Source: Methylomagnum ishizawai (GTDB lineage: Bacteria; Pseudomonadota; Gammaproteobacteria; Methylococcales; Methylococcaceae). Taken from it: a stretch of DNA of 64,000 bases. Below, piece by piece: positions 42,827 to 51,369 of this stretch (position 1 is the first letter of the stretch; the number at the start of each line of letters is the position of its first letter). The stretch is taken from contig NZ_AP019783.1 in assembly GCF_019670005.1 (NCBI RefSeq), positions 1,136,501-1,200,500 on the forward strand, in the 5' to 3' direction. Below the pieces are notes generated by a model that was given only the letters and a program-made list of their open reading frames with translations, ran no database searches and was not told the origin of the DNA. The position numbers were made by a program, and so were the translations under genes.

Positions 42827-43954
42827 TTAGGCCGGGGCGCTCAGGTCCAGCACGATGTAGGCGGTGATCGTCTTGGGCGACTCGAAAGGCCGCACCACCA
42901 TGTAAATCCGCACCTCGGTCCGGGACACCCATTGAATGGCGATATCGCCCTCTTGCGGCGGTTCTATGTCCGCCACGAACGGGATGCCCTGGAACACGTA
43001 GGACTTGGCCATCTCGCGCAGCGGCGCGGATAGCCGGGTGGTGGCCCAAGCGATGGACTCGGGCGATGAATTGAGGCGGCGGTCCGCCACCATGGAAATG
43101 AGGATCAGCCGCACGCGCCGCGCCGCCTTGTCCACCACCCGCAGGTTTTCCACCACCTGGAAATCCCCGCCCTCGGCGTCCAGCATCTGCCCGTCGCTCC
43201 AATACACGCCTTCGTAGTCGGCGTAGGTCTGGGGCACCGTGAGCCGGGCATTGTTGAGGGCCAGGGCGTGGGCGTTGCCGTAGACCACGCCGTCCTTGTC
43301 CGCCGGCAGATCGTCCAGCGTGCGCCCGAGGATCGCGCCGGTCGCCACCCGCATCGGGCTGTCGGCGATGGACACATCGGCCCGGCATAGCCGCCCGGCC
43401 AGGATGCCCACGGCGTCCGGGAAGATGAGCGGGCACAGCATCACCCGCGAAGCCAGCACGCCATCGGTCAAATCGCCCAGGTCGGCGATGTAATCGCCCC
43501 AGCTTTGGCCTTCTTCCGCGTCCGGGTCGATGGCGGCGGTGGGCGCGATGAAGAACACGCGCCGGCCACTAGCGGCCAGGATGGCCTCGGCCTTGGATTG
43601 GTAGGCGGTGATATCGGCCTGGGCCGCGATGGGGAAGCACATCGCCACCGCTTCCACGCCCTTGGCGTAGCCGGTGCCGAGGTCCACCGCATCCTCCCAA
43701 TCCGCCGTGCTGGCGATGGGCGCGGCGATGCACGCCCAACCCTGCCCGCCGTTCAACTGCGCCGCCGCCACTTGGGTTTTCAAGGCACTGGACGCGCTAC
43801 CGAGTTCGGCGTCCAGGTCGCTTTGCGCGTTCAGGAAAACGAGTTCGCCCTGGTGCGACGGTCCCACGCCGACGAAGAGGAAGTATTTTTCGATGGCCGC
43901 CACCTCGCCCTGTTGCTGGTTGGCGGCGATGACGGAAACGGAGCCTAGGGCCAT
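42827..43954 (-). CDS. Contractile tail sheath protein (DUF2586 type)
   Basis: A 375-residue protein that should polymerise around the tube and contract on infection. Features are GSVSVIAANQQQGEVAAIEKYFLFVGVG at the N-terminus, a Walker-free alpha/beta middle, and a C-terminal segment with VQRVSR-like IQWVSRTEVRIYMVVRPFESPKTITAYIVLDL as in DUF2586 sheath proteins of VHML/VP882-like phages. The tube gene follows after 15 bp. Confidence 0.82.
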   Translation of the reverse strand: MALGSVSVIAANQQQGEVAAIEKYFLFVGVGPSHQGELVFLNAQSDLDAELGSASSALKTQVAAAQLNGGQGWACIAAPIASTADWEDAVDLGTGYAKGVEAVAMCFPIAAQADITAYQSKAEAILAASGRRVFFIAPTAAIDPDAEEGQSWGDYIADLGDLTDGVLASRVMLCPLIFPDAVGILAGRLCRADVSIADSPMRVATGAILGRTLDDLPADKDGVVYGNAHALALNNARLTVPQTYADYEGVYWSDGQMLDAEGGDFQVVENLRVVDKAARRVRLILISMVADRRLNSSPESIAWATTRLSAPLREMAKSYVFQGIPFVADIEPPQEGDIAIQWVSRTEVRIYMVVRPFESPKTITAYIVLDLSAPA

Positions 43955-43990
43955 GGGTTCACCTCTGGGTTGCTATTCAAGGGAAGCGGG

Positions 43991-44692
43991 CTACATGCCC
44001 TTCGCCCGGCACATTTCAAAAATCTGTTGCCGGAGTTTCTGGACGTAAGGATCGAGTTCCGGTTCTTCCGGCAGTCCCAGAAAGCTCCTGGGGGGCAGAA
44101 CGGTTTGCCAGCTTGCTTTAGGCCCGCCGCGCATTGATCGGATGATCGCGCCCGCCTGAAGCATGGAAATGTTCTGGGTAATCCAGCGCTTGCTTTGCTT
44201 TTTCCAGCCGCTTCCCTTGCGCCGGAACTTCGCGTTCAACTCGTCGGCCAGCACCTTGGCCTGTCGAGGCGTTGCCATCAGCCCCGCCTGTAGATCGTGG
44301 CGTCCGTTCCTCTGCCGCCTCGGATCGGCCCGCTTCAGGCTGGCCGCCGTCACGGTTTGGGACGCGCCGCTTTGCTGTTGACTGGCGATAGCGCCGGTCC
44401 GGCCATCCGTGAAACCGATCTTGGCTTCCACCCCGGACACCGCCACCACCGCCAGCCGCCCGCGCAGCCCGGCCAGCATCTTGCGGCCATCCTTGCGGCG
44501 CTTGTGGCGCTTCGGGTATTTCGCGCCGCCCAGGTCGGTTTGTCGGCTGATGCGCTTCTTGGCATCCATCGCCACCTTGCGGGCCACGCGGGCCAGGATG
44601 CGGCGGCGCTTGGCTTCGGGCAGGGCCAACAGCTTCAACTGTTCCCGCGCCGCCAGTTTGCCGTTCACCTCAACGCGGATGATGGCGGGCAT
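43991..44692 (-). CDS. Phage virion morphogenesis / tail completion protein
   Basis: A 233-residue basic protein (MPAIIRVEVNGKLAAREQL start at ATG 44692). Recognisable family segments are RILARVARKVAMDAKKRISRQTD, YPKRHKRRKDGRKMLAGLR and PPRSFLGLPEEP, typical of P2 gpS / Mu gpG-type virion morphogenesis proteins. Its start overlaps the stop of the gpR-like gene (TGATG). Confidence 0.82.
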   Translation of the reverse strand: MPAIIRVEVNGKLAAREQLKLLALPEAKRRRILARVARKVAMDAKKRISRQTDLGGAKYPKRHKRRKDGRKMLAGLRGRLAVVAVSGVEAKIGFTDGRTGAIASQQQSGASQTVTAASLKRADPRRQRNGRHDLQAGLMATPRQAKVLADELNAKFRRKGSGWKKQSKRWITQNISMLQAGAIIRSMRGGPKASWQTVLPPRSFLGLPEEPELDPYVQKLRQQIFEMCRAKGM

Positions 44693-45144
44693 CAGGCGAT
44701 CTCCCCGGCTTCGGCGGGCCACACGGCGGGCGCTTCCACCCGCCAGCGCTGGCCCTGGTATTCGATAGTCCCGGCTTCATCCGGGACGATGCCCACCTCT
44801 TCGCGGAAGCGGATCGTGATGGTCAGGTCCGCGAGGTTGTTGTCGAGGATGTCCACGTCGATCTCGGGATCGGTTTCGCCCCGGTCCCGGTCGCGCTCGG
44901 GATCGTTGGTGAACAGCCACGCCAATACCTGGGCGAACAGCAAATCCGGGTCGATGTCCTGGTGCGGCCAGCGCTCGAACGCGAACCACGCGGTATACCA
45001 GCGCTCGAACAAGATCACACCGCCATCGCCCCGGCTCTGGTAGCGCGGAACTAGGTTCATATCCTCGGCCCAGGCGTCGATTTGCTCCGATGCCACGAGG
45101 TCCAGGGCGTAGAGGAATTGAGCGAGCGCGGCCAGCTTGTTCAT
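44692..45144 (-). CDS. Tail completion protein, P2 gpR-like
   Basis: A 150-residue protein starting MNKLAALAQFLYALDLVASEQIDAWAED, followed by the aromatic-rich FERWYTAWFAFERWPHQDIDPDLLFAQVLAWL, which fits the P2 gpR family of tail completion proteins. Overlaps the head-completion gene by 4 bp. Confidence 0.8.
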   Translation of the reverse strand: MNKLAALAQFLYALDLVASEQIDAWAEDMNLVPRYQSRGDGGVILFERWYTAWFAFERWPHQDIDPDLLFAQVLAWLFTNDPERDRDRGETDPEIDVDILDNNLADLTITIRFREEVGIVPDEAGTIEYQGQRWRVEAPAVWPAEAGEIA

Positions 45145-45677
45145 AGCAGCGCGACGTAAACGCCGTGGTTGGTCTTGCCGGGGTTGCCCAGCAACATCCG
45201 CATTTGGATTCCGCCCAGGTTCTGTTGGGCTTCGTCCAGGAAATACGCCTCGGTGTCCGGTGCCGACTTGGCTTCGTTCTCGGCGACGGGGCGGCGGTCG
45301 ATGGTGGCGAACCGGCGCAACGCCTTGGCCTTGGCGAGGTTGTACACGGCGTTGCGGTACAGCACGGCCACCACGGGTTCCCCGTCGATCAGTTCCGGGT
45401 GGGCCTCGGCCCAGGTCACAAGGTCGCTGTCGTTGATGGCCGGGTCCGCCACGAGGCGGTCATGGCCCAGGGCTATCGCCGCGGTTTTGCATTCGCGTAA
45501 ATCGCGGTTCACCTCCACCATGGCCGTGCGCAGGCATTCCAGAATCAGGGCGTCCTGATACTCCGCCGGGAGGCGGTGCGCCTCGATCCAGGTCCGCACG
45601 TCCACGTCCGGCCAAAACCCATCGTTGTTGATGGTGCGGCTCAGGGTGGACGGTGGCTTGCCGGTAAGTGCGGCCAT
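45141..45677 (-). CDS. Head completion/stabilisation protein, P2 gpL-like
   Basis: A 178-residue protein with the gpL pattern: DGFWPDVDVRTWIEAHRLP near the N-terminus, ALILECLRTAMVEVNRDL and VYNLAKAKALRRFATIDRRP. GpL closes the filled head before tail joining. ATG 45677 follows a GGAGCC leader. Confidence 0.85.
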   Translation of the reverse strand: MAALTGKPPSTLSRTINNDGFWPDVDVRTWIEAHRLPAEYQDALILECLRTAMVEVNRDLRECKTAAIALGHDRLVADPAINDSDLVTWAEAHPELIDGEPVVAVLYRNAVYNLAKAKALRRFATIDRRPVAENEAKSAPDTEAYFLDEAQQNLGGIQMRMLLGNPGKTNHGVYVALL

Positions 45678-45776
45678 GGTGGCTCCGAATTAGGGCCGGT
45701 GCGGACAGGGTTCCGGCAACGTGGGGGGAAGTCCCGTGCCTTCACCGTTGCCCGCCCCGGCGGGGAGGAATCGTTG

Positions 45777-46109
45777 TTAATCGGATGAACAGACAGAAGA
45801 TGAACCGGAATCACAGCCACAGGTACTCGATCCGCTATCACCCGCCGATGATCCCGTGTCGCTATAGCCGCTGTAATGACTTGATGAGCAATGCCCGGCG
45901 TCGGTACTCGCGGAACTGTTAAGCAGCGCCTGATTTAATGGGTGAAGCGGGCTTGCCAAATAATCGTCATCGGCTCGCCGTGATTCGGTTGGATGAATCT
46001 TTGTGGCACTGGTTTGTGCTGGTCTGGGTGGAGCTTTCGGTAATCTCGTCGGCTGCTTATTGGGGGAAGTTGCAGGCTTTTTAAAAAGCCATTTAATCCA
46101 GTTAAGCAT
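45777..46109 (-). CDS. Ser/Cys-rich small phage protein, unknown
   Basis: A 110-residue protein with a basic, proline-rich N-terminus (MLNWIKWLFKKP) and a C-terminal 45 residues composed mostly of Ser, Gly, Asp and Cys (SSHYSGYSDTGSS, STCGCDSGSSSVCSSD). It has five cysteines, all in the tail. It interrupts the otherwise continuous P2 order between the small terminase and head-completion genes and is AT-richer than its neighbours, so it may be a moron. Function unknown. Confidence 0.55.
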   Translation of the reverse strand: MLNWIKWLFKKPATSPNKQPTRLPKAPPRPAQTSATKIHPTESRRADDDYLASPLHPLNQALLNSSASTDAGHCSSSHYSGYSDTGSSAGDSGSSTCGCDSGSSSVCSSD

Positions 46110-46134
46110 GGCTATATCCCAAATGATGGAATCG

Positions 46135-46998
46135 TTATGCGCCGGCTTGTTCGGCCAGCCTCTGCGCCTGTAAACAGCGGTCCAGCAAGCCCTTGCAGCC
46201 GTGCTTTTCCGGGTTCACTTCCATGGCCTTCATGCACGCGCTGGCCGCCGCGCCGTACTCTTGCAGCCGTTCCAGGTGTTTGGCTTGCATCACGTAGAGC
46301 TTGGAAAGCACCGCCGGATGTAGTTGCCAGCGGGCATCCTCGATAGCCGCCAAAAAATCGGGCAGATAAGGGGCCGCTTGATCGTTCGCCTTCAGCCGCT
46401 CATTGGCCCAGTCATAGAGCGCATCGCACACGAAGGTTTTCATGTCCCGGTCAAACCGGCTGGGCATGGGGTGGATACCCTGGACGATCAGGCGGAACGC
46501 CAGCCCCAGGGCTTGCCCGATATTGCCCACATCGAACAGCCAGATCATGACTTGCACGGCCACACTGTTCGGGTAGCGCTGGCCCGAGTCCAGATACGCG
46601 GCCACGAAGGGCATGATCTCGGGCAGGGCCGTCGCCGCCTTGTAGGCTTGCCGCTCGGCCAGGTCTTTCATCGGGGCCATGGCCGCGATATGGGCGTCCA
46701 CCGCTGCCTGATACTGCGCGAGTTCGCCCAGCACGCGGGGCGATGCCTCGGCGGCGATGGATTCCGGCGCGGCTTCGGGCGGTGCGTTGCGCTGGGCATT
46801 CGCGGGCGGCAGGCGGTTCCGGCGCGGGGCTTGCGCCTTCGGCTTGGCTTCATCCTGGACTTTCTGTTCGCGCCGCTTGGCGGCGATGCGGGCCAAGGGG
46901 TTCAGGTGGGCCGGGGCCGGGGCTTGCGCCTTTGGCTTGGCCTCGCCTTGGGCCTTCTGTTCGCGCCGCTTGGCGGCGATGCGGGATAGCGGGTTCAT
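46135..46998 (-). CDS. Terminase small subunit, P2 gpM-like
   Basis: A 287-residue DNA-packaging protein. The gpM-like core spans about residues 80-285 (ALPEIMPFVAAYLDSGQRYPNSVAVQVMIWLFDVGNIGQALGLA as one conserved region). The N-terminus contains a tandem duplication: NPLSRIAAKRREQKAQGEAK and NPLARIAAKRREQKVQDEAK, each a basic segment of about 29 residues that may be extra DNA contacts. Confidence 0.85.
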   Translation of the reverse strand: MNPLSRIAAKRREQKAQGEAKPKAQAPAPAHLNPLARIAAKRREQKVQDEAKPKAQAPRRNRLPPANAQRNAPPEAAPESIAAEASPRVLGELAQYQAAVDAHIAAMAPMKDLAERQAYKAATALPEIMPFVAAYLDSGQRYPNSVAVQVMIWLFDVGNIGQALGLAFRLIVQGIHPMPSRFDRDMKTFVCDALYDWANERLKANDQAAPYLPDFLAAIEDARWQLHPAVLSKLYVMQAKHLERLQEYGAAASACMKAMEVNPEKHGCKGLLDRCLQAQRLAEQAGA

Positions 46999-47005
46999 GG
47001 CTGGC

Positions 47006-47398
47006 CTATTGCGCGGTGAGTTCCAGGATCAGCGCCGTTTGGGCGTTGTCGTTGCCATTGGTGTGCTTGACGCGCACCCACCGCGCCGTGGGCACCGCCG
47101 CCACCACCATGTTGGCGGCGCTGGCCGGGCTGGACATGAGGCCGGTCAATGCCGCCGCCGGGCACGATACCCAGGTGGGCGATTCTTGGTCGCCATCGTG
47201 CGCTTGCTCGATCAGCAGGGTTTCCCCAGTGCTGGCCAGGCCGCGCTTGACCGCGATGACCTTGGTGAAGCTGTGAACAGCGCCCAGATCAAGGATGTCC
47301 GTGGTCTTCGCCGCGTTAGTGACCGATGCCCCGATAGCATTGCGGATGTGCTGGACCATGCTCCGCGCTCGGTGGCGGATGGCTTTGATGATGCTCAT
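47006..47398 (-). CDS. Small virion-associated protein, unknown
   Basis: A 130-residue protein with a basic N-terminus (MSIIKAIRHRARSMVQHIRNAIG) and a beta-rich body (TTDILDLGAVHSFTKVIAVKRG, ARWVRVKHTNGNDNAQTALILEL). It lies between the capsid and small terminase genes, where P2 has none. A decoration or head-accessory role is possible but unproven. Confidence 0.5.
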   Translation of the reverse strand: MSIIKAIRHRARSMVQHIRNAIGASVTNAAKTTDILDLGAVHSFTKVIAVKRGLASTGETLLIEQAHDGDQESPTWVSCPAAALTGLMSSPASAANMVVAAVPTARWVRVKHTNGNDNAQTALILELTAQ

Positions 47399-47425
47399 GT
47401 TTGCCTCTGCGCTGGGTTGGCGCGC

Positions 47426-48466
47426 TTATTCGAGCGGTTGGGTTTCGTCGATGGTGATGCCATCGACCAAGGCGAAGGCCCGGTAGTCGCCGATGGCGTA
47501 GCACTCGTTATTGCTGTTCCAGTCGGCGTAGGCGTTGAGTTCCGGCTTGTCCTCGACCTTGCGGCGCATACTGGACGGCTGAAACAGCCGCTGTAGGTTC
47601 TTCCAGGTGGTGGCACCCACCACGCCATCGGGCAAGAACGGCGGGGAATAGGCGGGCAGTCCGCCATAGGTTTTCACGATGATGCCGTTTTCCAGCATCT
47701 TGGATTTTTCGGTCGGTTTGCGCCCGTTCGCCTTGTAGAACTGTTGTTCCTCGTGGTCGATCAGGTTTTGCGAAACAATCGCCACCAAGCTGGGATCATT
47801 GCGGTAAACCACATGGACCCGGCCTTTGGTCGTGGACACGATGTAATCCAGGTTCGGGAATTCCTCCGAACCCAGCACCACCTCACCGCCCGAACCGTCC
47901 ACGTAGTAGTCATCGGCATAATCGGAAGCTCGGGCCAATTCCAGCCAGCCTTTAGCCACATCCTCGCCTTGCGGATAGGTGCCCATGTTGGTACCGCTGG
48001 CATAGGACGTACCGTTCCAGCCCACCCGCAAAATATCGTTGCCGATAGCGCGGCGGACCATCGCCGCCCACACATCCATGAAGTTGGGCAGGTGCGCCCA
48101 CGAGTCGATCACGGAATAACCGATCTTGATATCCCGTTCCACCGGGTACATGTCGTACTCGTTTTTGCCCAAGCTGTGGACGCTCTTCGGGGTGCGTTCG
48201 GTGCCCGGCGTGGCGGTATTGGTGCGGCTGGACACAAGGCCGGAGTCGCCCATGTACAGCACGTCGCCGCGCATATCGGTGCGGGGCTGGTTGTCGATCA
48301 GGCCCAGATAGGGGGAGGCGTCTTGCGCCATCAGCAGGTGGATTTCCTGGGCGCGGGAAGGATCGACCGTGAACGCCTGGACGCCATCGGTCGCGCCATG
48401 GAACTGCCGCAACTGGGAACGGAACTCTTCGGCGCGTCTGCGCCCGGTATCGGAAAGGATGCCCAT
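47426..48466 (-). CDS. Major capsid protein, P2 gpN-like
   Basis: A 346-residue HK97-fold capsid protein of the P2 family. Family markers include the QEIHLLMAQDASPYLGLIDNQP region near residue 40, NEYDMYPVERDIKIGYSVIDSWAHLPNF and NAYADWNSNNECYAIGDYRAFALVDGI near the C-terminus. It follows the scaffold gene by 26 bp, as in P2. Confidence 0.93.
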   Translation of the reverse strand: MGILSDTGRRRAEEFRSQLRQFHGATDGVQAFTVDPSRAQEIHLLMAQDASPYLGLIDNQPRTDMRGDVLYMGDSGLVSSRTNTATPGTERTPKSVHSLGKNEYDMYPVERDIKIGYSVIDSWAHLPNFMDVWAAMVRRAIGNDILRVGWNGTSYASGTNMGTYPQGEDVAKGWLELARASDYADDYYVDGSGGEVVLGSEEFPNLDYIVSTTKGRVHVVYRNDPSLVAIVSQNLIDHEEQQFYKANGRKPTEKSKMLENGIIVKTYGGLPAYSPPFLPDGVVGATTWKNLQRLFQPSSMRRKVEDKPELNAYADWNSNNECYAIGDYRAFALVDGITIDETQPLE

Positions 48467-48492
48467 GTCGGTTTCCTAATTCTGGGATGGGG

Positions 48493-49386
48493 TTACAGGA
48501 ACGCCTTGGTGCTGCCGCCGCCGCCGGGATTGGCCGGGGATTTGGTACCGCCGGGGGCCTCGGTATTCAGCGCGGCCTTGAACTCTTCGCGCAGCGCCTT
48601 GACTTCATCCTGCACGGCCTTGAACTGGCCTTGGGTGTCGGTGTCCTTCTTTTCGAGTTCCGCCACCTTGGCCTTGAGTTCGTCGCGTTCCTTTTCCAAG
48701 GCCGCATATTGGGCCGGGTCGATGGCGTCCGGCTTATCGTCCTTGCCCTTGTTCTTGCCATCGTCCGCGCCGGTCTCGGCGGGCTTGCCGCCAGCGGTGA
48801 ACTTGGCGTCCAGGGCGTCCAGGCGCTTAAAAATCTTGTCGGCTAACTCTTTATCCACCGTGGATTCCTCTTGGGTTTCGGGGCGGCCAAACAGCCGCTT
48901 GAATAAACTGGTTTTGTCGGCGGGTTTCGGGGCTTCATCCTCAAGCCGCAATTCCACATGGGCACCGAACATCAACGGCTCGGAATCAGACGAAAATCGG
49001 ATTTCCTCGGTGCGCGTGCTGGCCGGGGTATCGGTAGGCGCACAGCCCACAAGGTAATACTCGCCTTGCTTGGGAAAATCGGGCCGCAATTCCATCGAAC
49101 TATAGAGATACTGCCCACTGCGGTTGGCATAGATATAGTTTTCGTTGGGAACGATGATGGCTTGCAAACTGATACTGCCGTCCGCGTTCTTCACCGTGCG
49201 AAGGGAATCAATCTTGCCGAAACTGGGTGCCCACATGCGCTCGTGATCCGGGAACATCAGCGCGGTATAGAACGCCGGATCATAGGTTTTGGCGGCGGAC
49301 ACCAGCACATCGGCGGATATGGCCCGCCCGTCCACCGTGGGGCCGCTTGAGCCTATGGTTTTCCAATCGGTCTTGAGATTCTGCAT
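48493..49386 (-). CDS. Capsid scaffold and protease, P2 gpO-like
   Basis: A 297-residue protein. The N-terminal half is a serine protease domain (VDGRAIS, FPDHERMWAPSFGKID and LYSSMELRP contain the likely Asp, His and Ser). The C-terminal about 90 residues are a charged coiled coil (PAQYAALEKERDELKAKVAELE) for scaffolding. ATG 49386 is chosen over 49413 because GGAG lies upstream and it matches the gpO N-terminus pattern. Confidence 0.88.
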   Translation of the reverse strand: MQNLKTDWKTIGSSGPTVDGRAISADVLVSAAKTYDPAFYTALMFPDHERMWAPSFGKIDSLRTVKNADGSISLQAIIVPNENYIYANRSGQYLYSSMELRPDFPKQGEYYLVGCAPTDTPASTRTEEIRFSSDSEPLMFGAHVELRLEDEAPKPADKTSLFKRLFGRPETQEESTVDKELADKIFKRLDALDAKFTAGGKPAETGADDGKNKGKDDKPDAIDPAQYAALEKERDELKAKVAELEKKDTDTQGQFKAVQDEVKALREEFKAALNTEAPGGTKSPANPGGGGSTKAFL

Positions 49387-49549
49387 CGCCGCTCCGGCCC
49401 GCCTTGAAATCATTCGAGGCTATAGGCTAGGCAGTATTCCCCTGCCCATCAAACCCTTTCATTCCTGATTATTCCTAGATTTTCAATTTAGGAACTCTAT
49501 AGGAACGCTGCCGGTTCGCTCGGACTTATGCGCCCGCCACAATACCGGC
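49387..49549. promoter_or_regulatory. Divergent late promoter region between scaffold and terminase genes
   Basis: A 163-bp AT-richer spacer between leftward and rightward late genes, where P2 carries its Ogr-dependent P and O promoters. It contains the inverted repeat TTCCTA (49472-49477) / TAGGAA (49489-49494) and a direct repeat TAGGAAC at 49489 and 49500. These are candidate activator sites; no match to a known Ogr site was established. Confidence 0.5.
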
Positions 49550-51361
49550 ATGGCTAAACCTTATTCCCCAGAAATCCGCGCTTCCGCGAAACGGCTATTC
49601 CTCCGGGGCTTTACCATGGAAGAAATCCGGGCGGAATTGCGCCTACCCAATGCGCGGCGGATTTACGACTGGCGGGAACAAGAGGGATGGGACGCGCTCG
49701 CGCCCACCTCCGGCGTGGAAGAGGTGGTATCGCGCCGGATTTGCGTGCTGGCGGACCGGGAGGACAAGAGCAAGGCCGAACAGGCCGAACTCGAAATGCT
49801 GTTGAAGCGGTTGGAAGCGCTGGCCGTGCCGCTCGCGAAGGCCCGCCGGATCGACCGCGCCCCGCTGGACGCGCCCTTGCCGGACGAAGGCGAAACGGAC
49901 GAAACCGAGGCCCAGCCCAAGCGCCGCAAGAACGGCCAGGGCAAGCGGGAAAAGAAGGTCAAGAACGATGTGTCCGGGATCACCGCCGAGCAGCTCGCGG
50001 CGGTGCGGGAAAAGCTGTTCTTCAGCTATCAGCTTGAGTGGCACGCCCGCCGCTACGATCCCGAGACGCGCCGGACCCGGTTCATCCTGAAGAGCCGCCA
50101 GATCGGCGCAACCTACTACTTCGCCTGGGAGGCTTTCGAGAACGCCGTCTTGACCGGCGACAATCAGATTTTCCTGTCGAGTTCCCGCGATCAGGCCGAA
50201 GTGTTCAAGGCGTACATCATCGCCTTCGCGCAAACCCACTTCGGGGTGGAACTCAAGGGAAGCCCGGCCATTACCCTATCCAACGGCGCGGAACTCCGCT
50301 TCGTCTCGACCAACGCCAGCACGGCGGCCAGCTATCACGGGCACCTCTATGTCGATGAGATTTTCTGGATTCCCAATTTCCGCAAGGTGTGGGATCAGGC
50401 GTCCGGCATGGCCTCGCACAAGAAATGGACGCGCACGCTGTTTTCGGTGCCCTCGGCTATTAGCCACCCGGCCTATGAGCTTTGGTCCGGCGAACACTTC
50501 AACAAGGCCAAGGCGAAAAAGGATCAAGCCGAGTTCGATATTTCCCATGCCGGGCTGAAGGCCGGGAAGAAAGGCGCGGATCGGTTCTGGCGGCAGATCG
50601 TCACCATTGAGGACGCGGCGGCGGCGGGCTGTGATTTGTTCGACCTGGAACAGTTGCAGGACGAGAACGGCGGCAAGGCGGGCGATGCCTTCCGCAACAA
50701 ATATCTGTGCCACTTCATCGACGATAGCAAGAGTGCGTTCAACCTCACGCTGTTGTTGGCGTGCGGGGTCGATCCGGGCGAGTGGAAGGATTTCAAGCCG
50801 CAAGCGGCGCGGCCTTTCGGCAACCGGCCCGTGGCGATTGGCTACGATCCGAGCCGGACCGGCGACAACGCCAGCGTGGTGGTGCTGGCCGTGCCCTTGA
50901 AGCCCGCCGACCCCTGGCGGGTGCTGGAACGGATCGACATGCGCAAGGTGTCGTATGAGTCCCAGGCGCGGCGGATCAAGGAATTCCTGAAGTGCTACAA
51001 CGTGGTTCACATCGGGGTGGACGTAAGCGGCGAAGGCCGGGGCGTGTGGCCGTATTTGCAGGATTTACCGCAGGCCATGCCCATGACGTACAACCTGAAT
51101 TTCAAGGCCGACCTTGTGACCAAGGCGCTGGACGTGGTGCAGCCGCCGCCGCGCCTGCAATTCGACGCCAAGGACAAGGACATCACCGCGGCATTTCTCA
51201 TGATCCACACCACCACCACGCCCGGCACGAACCAGATCACCTATCACTCGGCGCGGACCAACGCCCTGGGCCACGCCGATGTGGCCTGGGCGATCATGCA
51301 CGCGCTTATCTATGAACCCATCAACGCCGCCGGGAACAGTACCCGCGTGGCCTTCAGTTGA
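49550..51361 (+). CDS. Terminase large subunit, P2 gpP-like
   Basis: A 603-residue packaging ATPase and nuclease. An N-terminal HTH-like segment (SAKRLFLRGFTMEEIRAELRL) precedes the ATPase with Walker A-like KSRQIGATYYF (about 181-191) and Walker B HLYVDEIFW (Asp269-Glu270). The nuclease has IGYDPSRTGDNAS, IGVDVSGEG and HADVAWAIMHAL with acidic residues for metal binding. It cuts and packages DNA with the small subunit. Confidence 0.93.
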   Translation: MAKPYSPEIRASAKRLFLRGFTMEEIRAELRLPNARRIYDWREQEGWDALAPTSGVEEVVSRRICVLADREDKSKAEQAELEMLLKRLEALAVPLAKARRIDRAPLDAPLPDEGETDETEAQPKRRKNGQGKREKKVKNDVSGITAEQLAAVREKLFFSYQLEWHARRYDPETRRTRFILKSRQIGATYYFAWEAFENAVLTGDNQIFLSSSRDQAEVFKAYIIAFAQTHFGVELKGSPAITLSNGAELRFVSTNASTAASYHGHLYVDEIFWIPNFRKVWDQASGMASHKKWTRTLFSVPSAISHPAYELWSGEHFNKAKAKKDQAEFDISHAGLKAGKKGADRFWRQIVTIEDAAAAGCDLFDLEQLQDENGGKAGDAFRNKYLCHFIDDSKSAFNLTLLLACGVDPGEWKDFKPQAARPFGNRPVAIGYDPSRTGDNASVVVLAVPLKPADPWRVLERIDMRKVSYESQARRIKEFLKCYNVVHIGVDVSGEGRGVWPYLQDLPQAMPMTYNLNFKADLVTKALDVVQPPPRLQFDAKDKDITAAFLMIHTTTTPGTNQITYHSARTNALGHADVAWAIMHALIYEPINAAGNSTRVAFS

Positions 51362-51369
51362 GGCCCACC

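Noticed and set aside
42069-43436. A 455-codon minus-strand frame across sheath and tube genes
   Set aside because: Most of it lies in another frame over well-supported tail genes. Only its last 97 codons (from ATG 42362) are real and are called separately.
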